Below, in pieces: positions 30,312 through 39,236 of a DNA stretch of 64,000 nucleotides. Below the pieces are notes generated by a model. It was not told where the DNA came from. It saw only the letters and a program-made list of their open reading frames with translations, and did no database searches. The stretch is from a virus. Location of the stretch: positions 62,001 to 126,000 of the IMG/VR virus record IMGVR_UViG_3300042484_002041; one strand, written 5' to 3'. Positions within the stretch are counted from its first letter, which is position 1. The number at the start of each line of letters is the position of its first letter. The position numbers were made by a program, and so were the translations under genes.

Positions 30312-31458
30312 TCAATACGTTCAAGGCCGTCCGTGCCCTAACTTGGCACGACATCAAGCTGTGCCTTACACTCCCGGGTGGAGACAGTTTAACGGACACT
30401 GGCCCTGGGTACAACCTGCAATACTACCTGACTACTTGCAGCATGAGGGAGTTGATACTACACAAGGTGCCCGCTATTATGTTGTGGCATTAAGTTGGTT
30501 TGACTTTGGGATACAGTGGTTCAACTTGATCCCTGCAGAGAGAATTAAACAAATGCAGCAAGGGCAGCTAAAGCTGCTGTTCTATTACAACGAAGGCGAC
30601 AATCCCAAGCGACTTCGCGACCATTTACTAGCGCAGTGTAGGAGCGCAGGAGTAGCCGAGGATCAGTTAATAATCATTAGTGGCAACTCTGCTGCTGACC
30701 TGTTACCTAACTCAGCCTGGTTCCCTGATCATGAATTATTATATGCAAAAAGAAATCGACGTGTAGAGCCTATTGCTTATCACGAGCAGCCCCGCAGTAA
30801 ACTGTTTACTGCACTGGTAAGGACACACAAGTTTTGGCGTGCAACCACCATGGCCGAACTATGGAGGCGGGGGTGGCATCAACATGCCTACTTCTCTTAT
30901 AACACACGCTTGGCAGTAGAGGAGACTCCGTCTGACAATCCCATTGAGATCCATAAATTTGACGGACTCAATGTCAGTATGTTTGACTTCTTGCGCTACC
31001 AATTCAAAGCTGATACCCTGACGTCTGATCAACATAATGATCATCATTTAATTGTAGCCGAGCACCATAATGACAGTTACTTGAACGTGGTACTCGAAAC
31101 ACACATGGATGCAGATCAAAGTAATGGCGTATTCTTAACAGAAAAGACATTCAAGCCCATTAAACATGCGCAGCCATTTGTTATTTTTGGAGCAGCACAT
31201 AGCCTTGCACGGCTGCGGGACATGGGGTACCGAACATTCGACCACGTGTTAGACAATAGATACGACAGTATAGAAAACACCACAGATAGGTGGCAATGCT
31301 TGGTCACTATGTTGCACACAATGTTCGGGGGTGGTGTGCCGCACATGCATCAGTTATATTGTGCGTGCCGAGATGATATGCTGCACAATCAACAGCATTT
31401 TTTAGCCTCGCGCAGGGACCGCTTAAATAATCTACTTAGGAAAATCAATTGCGAGTAA
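30295..31458 (+). CDS. TEK-motif putative glycosyltransferase
   Basis: 387 residues. Motif block NVVLETHMD, FLTEKTFKPI (T282-E283-K284), PFVIFGAAHSLARL, MGYRTF, LDNRYD. The N-terminal half (YYVVALSWFDFGIQWFNLIP, LLFYYNEGDNP, LFTALVRTHKFWRATTMAEL) looks like an N-terminal Rossmann half of a GT-B fold. It overlaps the previous gene by 17 bases and the amidinotransferase by ten, so all are one transcript. Confidence 0.65.
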   Translation: MIFEFDQYVQGRPCPNLARHQAVPYTPGWRQFNGHWPWVQPAILPDYLQHEGVDTTQGARYYVVALSWFDFGIQWFNLIPAERIKQMQQGQLKLLFYYNEGDNPKRLRDHLLAQCRSAGVAEDQLIIISGNSAADLLPNSAWFPDHELLYAKRNRRVEPIAYHEQPRSKLFTALVRTHKFWRATTMAELWRRGWHQHAYFSYNTRLAVEETPSDNPIEIHKFDGLNVSMFDFLRYQFKADTLTSDQHNDHHLIVAEHHNDSYLNVVLETHMDADQSNGVFLTEKTFKPIKHAQPFVIFGAAHSLARLRDMGYRTFDHVLDNRYDSIENTTDRWQCLVTMLHTMFGGGVPHMHQLYCACRDDMLHNQQHFLASRRDRLNNLLRKINCE

Positions 31459-32471
31459 ACTCATACACCAGCTGGCAACCGCTTGAAGAAGTTATTGTGG
31501 GACGAACCTACACCACGGACTACTTTGACTTTATCGATAATGCGCAAGTACGTGGCCAACTACAGCAAATTCTTTTTGAAACACAAGAAGATCTTAGCAA
31601 CTTGGCACGTACCATTGAATTGTTTGGGGCTAAAGTTCAACGTCCAGACTTGCCCGATAAGAAAGATTTTGAGCAGTGGCAAATTCAAGGTCAAGGTGCA
31701 CCACTTCCTCCTCTTACTCCAAGAGACTGGCAAATTACCCTAGGTAACAAGCTGTTACGGGTGTTGCCCATGCCTGAACTGGATCGTATTTGTTCCGAGT
31801 ATGGAGATTCTGTACTTAATCCGCACGGAGACAATTGGGATCCTGACTGCATCTTAAATGGTGCCAGTGCCAGTTGCATTGTACGGGTAGGCCGGGATGT
31901 GTTCTTTGATAATTCAGACTTCTTGCGCCCTGATCAAAGCGCCTGGATCCAGGACAATTGTTTAGATTCCAACTATCGCATCCACGAGGCTGTCACCGAC
32001 GGGCACGGCGATGCTGTGTTTGCTATCCTCAAGCCCGGTGTTATCCTGAGTAGCAAACACGATGTCAATCTCAACTTGGCAAAGGACTTTCCTGGATGGG
32101 ATGTTTGCAAGATTTGGGACAGTAGTATCTGGGCAGCAATGGAAGTAGGCAAGTTCAAGTACGAGCAAAGTCCTGGCGCTTGGTATGTGCAAGGACAAAC
32201 CCCTACTCCTGCATTTACAGAGTTTGTTAATACTTACTTGACCAAGTGGACTGGCTTTGTTGCCGAGACTGTGTTTGATGTCAACTGCTTGGTACTAGAC
32301 GAGTCGCACGTGATCTTTAGTGCATACAATAAAGAAGTGTTTACGTTTTGTCACAAACACGGCATTGAGCCTATTATCAGTGAGCTACGGCATAGTTACT
32401 TTTGGGACGGCGGCATTAGCTGCTGCACACAAGACATTCGGCGCTGCGGCGGGTTAGAAACATACTTGTGA
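31449..32471 (+). CDS. Amidinotransferase (glycine/inosamine amidinotransferase family)
   Basis: 340 residues from TTG (MRVNSYTSWQPLEEVIVGR), with AGGA seven bases upstream. The active-site Cys is C325 in WDGGISCCTQDIRR, and His186 in TDGHGDAVF lies at the catalytic His; HGDNWDPDCI near 126 also matches the fold. The family moves an amidino group from Arg to an amine: glycine in creatine synthesis, scyllo-inosamine-phosphate in streptomycin. A neighbouring aminotransferase could make the amine, so a guanidino-sugar or cyclitol is a reasonable guess. Cytoplasmic. Confidence 0.85.
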   Translation: MRVNSYTSWQPLEEVIVGRTYTTDYFDFIDNAQVRGQLQQILFETQEDLSNLARTIELFGAKVQRPDLPDKKDFEQWQIQGQGAPLPPLTPRDWQITLGNKLLRVLPMPELDRICSEYGDSVLNPHGDNWDPDCILNGASASCIVRVGRDVFFDNSDFLRPDQSAWIQDNCLDSNYRIHEAVTDGHGDAVFAILKPGVILSSKHDVNLNLAKDFPGWDVCKIWDSSIWAAMEVGKFKYEQSPGAWYVQGQTPTPAFTEFVNTYLTKWTGFVAETVFDVNCLVLDESHVIFSAYNKEVFTFCHKHGIEPIISELRHSYFWDGGISCCTQDIRRCGGLETYL

Positions 32472-33760
32472 ATGACCTTGACAACATCTATAAAGAACTA
32501 GGCAAAGACATATGTTTAATGCCTTTCCTGGCGGCCTTCTATCAAACACATAATGTAGCGCAAGTACAAGACGGCGAACTACCAAATTCTGTTCGCCCGT
32601 GTAGTTTAATCACAAAAGATACACCTAGAAGATGGGCAATTACCAATCAAAGTGTGTATGAGGCCAGAAATTCGCCTGCCTGGAGAGAGATTCGGGAACA
32701 GTTTGTCCAAGGCCAATTTAAATCAATAGATGATTGTAGCATTTGTATTCATAATGAATTAGTAAACGGTACTAGTCCCAGAAAGGAAAGCAATCGAGCG
32801 TTAGCACATCAACTAGATATCAACATTGTTGATACTGTAAAACAAATCATTGCAGACGATTACTATGCTCACAATATCTATGCACTAGATTACTATCCTA
32901 GCAACTATTGTAATCTAGAATGCGTAATGTGCGGCAGTGGCTCCAGTAGTCGTAGACAAGTGTTTGAGGTTAAATTTTTAAATCAACCAAGCCGGATTAC
33001 ATTTAACGAGGCTGATCCAGACTTCCTGGACGCATTACATAGAGTACAAGTAATAAACTTTGCCGGTGGCGAAACAATGATGCAACCACAATTTCACAAA
33101 GTGCTGGATTACCAGATTGATAATGATCTAGCCCATAATGTTATTGTTGGCTTCTTGACCAATGCCACTAGCAATACTAGCAAAGTTGATAGTAAATTTC
33201 AACACTTCCGTCAAGTTGTGTGTAGTGTGAGTATAGACGGAGTCGGAGAAGTAATTGAATATCAGCGCCGCGGCTGCAACTGGGCTGAAGTATCAGAGAA
33301 TGCACTTACGCTAATGCATCATACTGATGTCGGTGCTGTGGTTAACTATGTGCTTACCAATATAAATGTATTCAGCTTTATGGACTTTGTTGACTGGTGT
33401 TACACTAACGACTATGGTCCCAAGTATAAAGAAGAGCAACGGAACTTTATCACGATCACACCTGTGTTCAGGGCCGATCATTTAAGCGTCACAGCACTGC
33501 CCCCGGAGTTAAAACACACAGCACTGAGTAGATTACATGCCGGGTTGGTCCGTTATCGTGCGATCAACACTGTGATGTCCAGGTACTACAGTCGTATAAT
33601 CCTGCAGGCAATTGATATTGTGACAGCTGCCAAGCATGATGAATCACACTTGATGCAGTTTGTTCAGTTAATTCAAAAAGAAAATCTTGCAAGTGCCCGG
33701 TCTTTACAGCAAGTGGTGCCTGAATGGGCACCATACTTACAGCCTAACTACAAACCTTAA
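32468..33760 (+). CDS. Radical SAM enzyme with N-terminal twitch/SPASM-like cysteines
   Basis: 430 residues from GTG overlapping the amidinotransferase stop. The [4Fe-4S]-SAM cluster is SNYCNLECVMCGS (C148, C152, C155), and FAGGETMM matches the GGE motif. Cysteines C16, C45, C90 and C93 before the core follow the C...C...CxxC order of a SPASM/twitch auxiliary-cluster domain, placed N-terminally. The reaction is unknown; neighbours point to a sugar or guanidino compound. It ends 17 bases into the convergent carbamoyltransferase gene. Confidence 0.82.
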   Translation: MNDLDNIYKELGKDICLMPFLAAFYQTHNVAQVQDGELPNSVRPCSLITKDTPRRWAITNQSVYEARNSPAWREIREQFVQGQFKSIDDCSICIHNELVNGTSPRKESNRALAHQLDINIVDTVKQIIADDYYAHNIYALDYYPSNYCNLECVMCGSGSSSRRQVFEVKFLNQPSRITFNEADPDFLDALHRVQVINFAGGETMMQPQFHKVLDYQIDNDLAHNVIVGFLTNATSNTSKVDSKFQHFRQVVCSVSIDGVGEVIEYQRRGCNWAEVSENALTLMHHTDVGAVVNYVLTNINVFSFMDFVDWCYTNDYGPKYKEEQRNFITITPVFRADHLSVTALPPELKHTALSRLHAGLVRYRAINTVMSRYYSRIILQAIDIVTAAKHDESHLMQFVQLIQKENLASARSLQQVVPEWAPYLQPNYKP

Positions 33761-35225
33761 CACCGTACTGTTGTTCAAAACGGTCTGCATCAGCGCGATC
33801 ATTAACAATCGGCTCGCCCCTAATGTTAAGGCTAGTGTTAAGCAGCATGGGGCAGCCTGTAAGCATGTGCCAGTCTTCAAGTAGTTGTCTAATCCCGGAA
33901 CCATCCGCAGGCACAGTTTGCACCCGTGCAGTGTTGTCCACATGGCAAATGGCCGGGAACTGCTCCGGATGTCGACATGGGGCAACAATCTGCATGTAGT
34001 GACTAGACTGCCAGTTGTGTGGCATATCAAAGTGTGCACCAGCAAACTCAGCCAACACAACAGGGGCAAAGGGCCGAAACTGCTGCCTACGCTTGATCAA
34101 GTTGACACGGTCTTTGATGTCTGGTCCACGTGGGTCAGCCAGTAAGCTACGGTTACCCAAGGCGCGCGGACCAAACTCTGCACGGCCACTTGCTACACCC
34201 ACAATCTTGTTGGCCAATAGTTCATCAATCACTGCTCGTACTGGGTATGCGCCCGGGATCATATGGCCCAAGAATGCAGTTTTCCAATTCAATCTACGTC
34301 CAAATGCCAGTGCTGCTGCACCCAAGCTGCTACCAGCATCACCCGGGTTGGGCATGATCCATATGTGATCAAACATGCTACCTAGTTTACTGTTGGCAAC
34401 ACAGTTCAGTGCTACTCCGCCCATGTACACTAAGTTGCTCTCGCCTGTGAGCGCACGGGCATGCTGCATGATGTTCCGGACCAGTGCTTCAGTCAATGTC
34501 TGTGCAGCCGCTGCAATGTCTTCTTTACGTAGAAATGGCAGCTCATAAGGATCCAAGCCTATGTGTAGATTCTTTTTAAAACGGGCAGTTTTAATATCAT
34601 CAATGAACTGATCGCGCATCCAGGCCGCGCCCAGATCAGATCCATACGCAGCCATGCCCATGGTGATGTATTCTTCTTCCATGGGCTTCAAGCCTACTGC
34701 CTTGGTAATGGCCGAATAGAAAAGACCAATACTGTGTGGATACCCTTGCCGCCATAACAGTTGGTATTGCGCACGGCCATCTGCTGCGGAATATCCTGCA
34801 CGGTAAATGCTTATAGTATCAAGCTCGCCAATGGCATCAATTACCACAACGGCTGCAGTTTCAAATGGGCTGGTCTGAAAACCCGCTGCGGCATGACTCA
34901 AGTGGTGGCCGGCACAGGTAACACTGGCAGACTCCGGATACCAGCGGCCCAGGTGTTGCTTTAACGCAGTTCGCAAGCGCCAAGGGCCATACAAGTGCTG
35001 CCCGCTGCGCCACTGTTGTATGTTATGCATCCAGGGGCGCTCGTAGTACGCTACTGTAGACCAGTCCCATTGGCTAGCATCCTGTAACAAGGTAGTGTGC
35101 AGGAGTTTATCGTTTTTCTTTTTACTGTACCGCTCGCTATGCCCAGCAAATAGAATCTCGCCGTCGATGCTAATCACAGAGGCTGCAGCGTCATGATAGC
35201 CGGCCGAAATCCCTAATATGTTCAT
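33744..35225 (-). CDS. Carbamoyltransferase (NodU/CmcH/TobZ family)
   Basis: 493 residues. N-terminal MNILGISAGYHDAAASVI begins a Kae1-like domain with metal His residues in HHLSHAAAGF (107-116), and GGVALNCVAN holds the nucleotide site; the C-terminal YrdC-like domain has GRAEFGPRALGNRSLLADPR, FRPFAPVV and NTSLNIRGEPIV. The enzyme makes carbamoyl-adenylate from carbamoyl phosphate and ATP and transfers it to a hydroxyl. TobZ carbamoylates tobramycin; NodU a Nod factor. It is somewhat shorter than TobZ but complete. It is the last gene of the 23-kb - strand operon. Confidence 0.93.
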   Translation of the reverse strand: MNILGISAGYHDAAASVISIDGEILFAGHSERYSKKKNDKLLHTTLLQDASQWDWSTVAYYERPWMHNIQQWRSGQHLYGPWRLRTALKQHLGRWYPESASVTCAGHHLSHAAAGFQTSPFETAAVVVIDAIGELDTISIYRAGYSAADGRAQYQLLWRQGYPHSIGLFYSAITKAVGLKPMEEEYITMGMAAYGSDLGAAWMRDQFIDDIKTARFKKNLHIGLDPYELPFLRKEDIAAAAQTLTEALVRNIMQHARALTGESNLVYMGGVALNCVANSKLGSMFDHIWIMPNPGDAGSSLGAAALAFGRRLNWKTAFLGHMIPGAYPVRAVIDELLANKIVGVASGRAEFGPRALGNRSLLADPRGPDIKDRVNLIKRRQQFRPFAPVVLAEFAGAHFDMPHNWQSSHYMQIVAPCRHPEQFPAICHVDNTARVQTVPADGSGIRQLLEDWHMLTGCPMLLNTSLNIRGEPIVNDRADADRFEQQYGVKVCS

Positions 35226-35869
35226 TAAATTATTTTGTTACTCTGAATAAAATCATAAACCTTGTCTGCTACAAGGCGGTGCCCATCTTCTAAAAAGTGG
35301 TGTTCAGGGCCAAACTTGCATCCGGCGGCATGTGCCCATTCAACCATTCCAGTATTTTCATTGGCTGCAATAAAAAGAGATCGATCTACCAAGTCGGTAG
35401 AGTAATAGTATTCTGGAAGATTGATAACTTGGCTACGCAACATCACATATGGTATTTTCCTCATTTTTAAAAAACTCGTTACGAGAATGACATTGTGATA
35501 CCAGGTTGTTTTCTCCAGGAATTCTTCATTATGATTTCTATCTATGTAGTTCAACAAAGGCAATCGTTCTTTCCGAACGCTACAAAATGCTGCATAGCCT
35601 GGCCATAAATTAAATGTTCCGACCTCATCAGAAAATTCCTGGCGTCGTGATACTGTCCACCCAATTATTACCAAGTCCGGCGCCAGGCGGGTAGGGTGGG
35701 TGCAATAGTCCAGCAACTGCCTGCATATTCCAGGGTTGCTGTTGCCCCGGTGGGCTAGGTTAGTCAAGTCGGCTAAAAGCCGACTTGACACCAGGGCCGG
35801 CCATGCATTGTCCAGGTTTGATAGCTCTTGACCGTACGTAAAACTATCACCTAAGGTTAGTAGGTTCAT
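35225..35869 (-). CDS. SGNH/GDSL-like hydrolase
   Basis: 214 residues. MNLLTLGDSFTYGQELS has a canonical GDS block I, LAHRGNSNPGI block II and LEDGHRLVAD the block V Asp and His, so a full catalytic set is present. Paralogue of the protein at 25332-26078. The stop and the carbamoyltransferase start share a base. Likely an O-acyl esterase or acyltransferase in the same glycan pathway; no signal peptide. Confidence 0.78.
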   Translation of the reverse strand: MNLLTLGDSFTYGQELSNLDNAWPALVSSRLLADLTNLAHRGNSNPGICRQLLDYCTHPTRLAPDLVIIGWTVSRRQEFSDEVGTFNLWPGYAAFCSVRKERLPLLNYIDRNHNEEFLEKTTWYHNVILVTSFLKMRKIPYVMLRSQVINLPEYYYSTDLVDRSLFIAANENTGMVEWAHAAGCKFGPEHHFLEDGHRLVADKVYDFIQSNKII

Positions 35870-35970
35870 TAACGATAGATAAAAGGATCCCGTTTCCTTA
35901 ACTCTTTGAGTTTTTTACGGTATCGAATTTCTAATCGAATTCGATTGTATAGGTTTTTAATCCAGTTCAT
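35869..35970 (-). CDS. 33-residue basic microprotein
   Basis: The frame reads MNWIKNLYNRIRLEIRYRKK then LKELRKRDPFIYR. Its start and the stop of its 5' neighbour meet at position 35970, and its own TAA shares a base with the next ATG, so it is coupled in the operon. Amphipathic and strongly basic. I recall short proteins ending KRDPFIY in T4-like marine phages, so it is probably a real phage gene. Function unknown. Confidence 0.6.
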   Translation of the reverse strand: MNWIKNLYNRIRLEIRYRKKLKELRKRDPFIYR

Positions 35971-37067
35971 TATGAGTTTCCTTGTCTAATGATTGCAACT
36001 TGTCGAGCCATAAAGTCACCGTCACTCCAACGATAATCATAATGAGCTGCACTGCTACTTGTTTTTACACTGTAAACATCAAGGTGCTGTACTAATTTAG
36101 TCCATATGTCTTGATACTGTATAGAACCAAATGTGCGCAGTAAATCAACCTGTGCAACTTGCGGATGTCCAATAGTCAAGCTTTTGTCGCTGGGGTCAAA
36201 TCCATTATGGATTAGCCAATCTCGGAACTGAGCAATCTTTTTTTGCTGCCAGGGAAAGGTGCCGGGGTTGTTGGCCCACTCGATGTCAAAGTCTCCGGCT
36301 GCTTCAGTTTGACTTTTTAGTGTCGTCGTAATTAGTTCACTAACGTCCCGGCCCTCATCACAAAACACCTCCCAGTGGTGCTTGCCCACTGCTTTGTTTA
36401 CGCCCACAAACACACCACCTAGGGGCCGGTTAATAGTGTCAACCCCAAACAGTTCGTAGTCTTCTTGATCTAAGGCAAACCTTGGCGCTTGCAGCCAACA
36501 CATCAACTGACTGGGGCGCTGCCATTCAGGTGCTGCTAGTTGCATGCGGAAACTAAGGGCCCAGCTTTCGAACTCATGACAAAGTAGGTTAAGCTGTCTA
36601 ATATGCCACCTTGTTTCGGCGTTGGCCTGGAGGAAGAATGGGCTCATGTTCCCACTTGTGCCTTGCAGGTCTTCAAAGTAACGGTGTAACCAGTTCAAGC
36701 GATTGTGTATAAGATTACGCTTTAATGTAATTCCTGTACGTGCAGATAGCGCATCGTCGCGGTCTGCAATGCAGTTGTCCATTGTGAAGAAGTCATTAAT
36801 TTGATACCCCAAGTCAGCTGCATTAATTGCAGCAATGGATCTGTTTACTTGTTCAAGAATCAACTGCCCATTACGTTTATGCTCTACTATGCCAAAAAAG
36901 CAATAGTTCTTTTCAAGATGATAATTGTTTGTTAGTAATTGATTCAGTGCAGCCAGCCATTTACGCGACAAGCTGCTGTCGTATACATCAACGTATACGG
37001 TCAACGGTTGATTGTCTTGACCGCGTAACCCAATTTCAATCTGATCTAATACTGTTCCACCACTCAT
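35970..37067 (-). CDS. Conserved partner protein of the radical SAM genes
   Basis: 365 residues (MSGGTVLDQIEIGLRGQDNQ). Segments VYVDVYDSSLSRKWLAALN and LEKNYCFFGIVEHKRNGQL start an N-terminal domain; RPLGGVFVGVNKAVGKHHWE is a Gly-rich central part. No catalytic motif known to me. It overlaps the radical SAM gene at 37036 by 32 bases, suggesting a shared function such as substrate carrier or acceptor recognition; this is inference from position. Confidence 0.65.
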   Translation of the reverse strand: MSGGTVLDQIEIGLRGQDNQPLTVYVDVYDSSLSRKWLAALNQLLTNNYHLEKNYCFFGIVEHKRNGQLILEQVNRSIAAINAADLGYQINDFFTMDNCIADRDDALSARTGITLKRNLIHNRLNWLHRYFEDLQGTSGNMSPFFLQANAETRWHIRQLNLLCHEFESWALSFRMQLAAPEWQRPSQLMCWLQAPRFALDQEDYELFGVDTINRPLGGVFVGVNKAVGKHHWEVFCDEGRDVSELITTTLKSQTEAAGDFDIEWANNPGTFPWQQKKIAQFRDWLIHNGFDPSDKSLTIGHPQVAQVDLLRTFGSIQYQDIWTKLVQHLDVYSVKTSSSAAHYDYRWSDGDFMARQVAIIRQGNS

Positions 37068-38334
37068 ATATTTCTTTGTCCTGTTGTAGTATATCTAGCA
37101 TTGTGTAGGTGTCGCTGCGAATTTCTTCCAGCTTTAGAATTCTACGCTTGCCTTTGATCAGACCAGCTTGCCAAGTGTCCGGCCATTGTTGTTCAAACGT
37201 GGGACGATTCTTTAACTGTAACAACACATCACGCAAGGCACCGTCGGGTAGCTGTGCTGCCAGCTGGTCTACCCGACAGTCCAATAACTCCCTGGGCAGT
37301 GCTAAGGGACTAAGCACAATGTCTGGACTGAAGCTGAACACTACCTTGGCCAGCACGCCTACACCATACTCCTGTGCCAGCTGCTGTATGTTCTCTATTT
37401 CAAACAAGCCGGGCAGTGTCAGTGTAAAGTCTATACGCATCTGACGTGGATGTCGTTGCCGTTCTACCCCACGTGCAAAGTTATCCCGCCACTGCGCATA
37501 CTTTAGCCCAGTACGGATGTACTCCCCTGTGGCTCCTGTGCCATCCAGGCTAGCACAGATTTGCCAGTCGCGTATGTTATCAAGAATATCTCGATAAAGA
37601 TTATTGCCTCTGTAATCCACCCTGCTGAGGTTGGTGTTGTATCTAGCGTAAACACGTGGTCCATCTCCTAGTTCAATAATTCTGCGCATGTAGCGCCAGT
37701 GCTGTTCGTACATCAAGGGCTCGCCGCCTACCCAGTATATTTCTTCTACCCGGTGCTGTTCAACTGCTTGTGAGAACTCGGCCTCTACCTGTTGGTCTTG
37801 GAACTGCGTGATCTCTTTACGTACAGCAGGCAGCATCCAGTTGTTCCGGGCATTGCCCCAGTCAATCATGTTGTGCTGTTGCTGCTCTGACTCCCACTGG
37901 CTACTTAACATGTCGCCGCACATGCGACATTTGAAGTTGCACAGATTACTGAAACGGTAGTCCCAGCTGACAGGTTGCATTGTGGTGTAACCAGCGGCAT
38001 CTGTACTGTTAGCCAACTCATCGTATTTGTGCTTGAACAAGTGCCAAAAATAACTACGGTAAACATCTGTATTCAGCAGGCGGTCATTACAGACTTCGCA
38101 CTCGGGCAAGGTCTCCCCGGCCAGCATCCTACGCCGTACACTGCGCATGTGTTCTCCATTCCAGTGCTGCTCTAGAGTGATGGGAATATATCGCCCTGTG
38201 CCTGCTGCGGTGTCAATGTACTGTTGGAAGTTCTGTGCCGGTTCCCTGCTTGCACAGCACATGCGGCGTTCGGTCTGCGGGCTCAGGTAAGTGTGCGTCC
38301 AAGGCGCCAGGCACAGGGTGTCAGGTTTCTGCAT
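37036..38334 (-). CDS. Radical SAM enzyme with N-terminal SPASM/twitch-like domain
   Basis: 432 residues. N-terminal C8, the pair C26-C27, and C79/C82 in LPECEVCND, with LAGE between, follow SPASM spacing. The SAM cluster is SNLCNFKCRMCGD (C132, C136, C139), then IYWVGGEPLM and a C-terminal helical region. SPASM/twitch enzymes hold one or two extra Fe-S clusters and include sugar dehydrogenases such as BtrN and RiPP-modifying enzymes. Substrate unknown. Very similar in plan to the proteins at 39237 and 43129. Confidence 0.85.
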   Translation of the reverse strand: MQKPDTLCLAPWTHTYLSPQTERRMCCASREPAQNFQQYIDTAAGTGRYIPITLEQHWNGEHMRSVRRRMLAGETLPECEVCNDRLLNTDVYRSYFWHLFKHKYDELANSTDAAGYTTMQPVSWDYRFSNLCNFKCRMCGDMLSSQWESEQQQHNMIDWGNARNNWMLPAVRKEITQFQDQQVEAEFSQAVEQHRVEEIYWVGGEPLMYEQHWRYMRRIIELGDGPRVYARYNTNLSRVDYRGNNLYRDILDNIRDWQICASLDGTGATGEYIRTGLKYAQWRDNFARGVERQRHPRQMRIDFTLTLPGLFEIENIQQLAQEYGVGVLAKVVFSFSPDIVLSPLALPRELLDCRVDQLAAQLPDGALRDVLLQLKNRPTFEQQWPDTWQAGLIKGKRRILKLEEIRSDTYTMLDILQQDKEIYEWWNSIRSD

Positions 38335-39232
38335 AGTTCAGTAAAGGATAAATTATTTCTTCTATTATGTGTTTGGTCACCAGTTGTGTATCAAAAAATA
38401 ATGCATGATTATGTCTAAGTTTCTGTTCAGTGAGTGTGTCATAGGGTTGTTTATTAAATTGCTGTACAATGTTTACCAAGATATCTAATCGGTTGAGCCA
38501 GTCGGGCTCAGTGTCGTAGCTTTCATCAAACATGTTTTCGAATGTTTCAAACCCTAAACTCTTTAATAATTTTAAACTACCAGGTTGTCCCATTATAATA
38601 AAAGGGTGGCGAAAAGCAATAGGCTTGTAAGTTTTTTCTGTTATAAAAACTGTATTATTAACCGGCGGGTCAACTATAGACTCTAACACCATACTAAAAC
38701 ATGTTTGATCATACCAACTTGCGTTGAAGAATCTTTGCGAATCAATTGACGTCATGTCGTCGTCGGGTAGGCGGCGGCCTTTGCTAACATAACTCCAAAC
38801 GAAATCATCTAGCCAGGGCTGCAACTTTCTTTCAGCTAGATCCCTGTGTACTTTTCTCCTACCAATGGGCATTAGTGCCAGATGTTTATAGTTCTTACTG
38901 GGCCGATATGTGTTGTATCCAAGATATGTGTACCATAAACACTCGTAATACCTAAACCAATTTGGGTCCTGTAAAATATACTTTGAGTTGTCATCGGACA
39001 TAACCTCCCATAAATTATCATACACAATTTTATATCCGCCATCAATAAAATGCTGCCGAATACTAGTAGTAGGTGCGTAATAGTTGGCACAAAAAATACT
39101 GCATTTCTTGTCGTAAGTTTTGCTTGAATCGTACTGCTCAACCGACAGGTACGGCTCAATGATTGTACGGAACCAGGGTTGTATTAACGGTTTTGATTTT
39201 TCTAGTATTAGAGTTGGTTTAGCCCTTAGCAT
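38321..39232 (-). CDS. TEK-motif putative glycosyltransferase
   Basis: 303 residues, the shortest of the family. Motif block MVLESIVD, FITEKTYKPI (T198-E199-K200), PFIIMGQPGSLKLL, LGFETF, FDESYD. The N-terminal half is reduced compared with the + strand copies. It overlaps the radical SAM gene downstream by 14 bases and lies four bases after the one upstream, so it may glycosylate what those enzymes modify. Confidence 0.65.
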   Translation of the reverse strand: MLRAKPTLILEKSKPLIQPWFRTIIEPYLSVEQYDSSKTYDKKCSIFCANYYAPTTSIRQHFIDGGYKIVYDNLWEVMSDDNSKYILQDPNWFRYYECLWYTYLGYNTYRPSKNYKHLALMPIGRRKVHRDLAERKLQPWLDDFVWSYVSKGRRLPDDDMTSIDSQRFFNASWYDQTCFSMVLESIVDPPVNNTVFITEKTYKPIAFRHPFIIMGQPGSLKLLKSLGFETFENMFDESYDTEPDWLNRLDILVNIVQQFNKQPYDTLTEQKLRHNHALFFDTQLVTKHIIEEIIYPLLNYAET

Positions 39233-39236
39233 AAAC

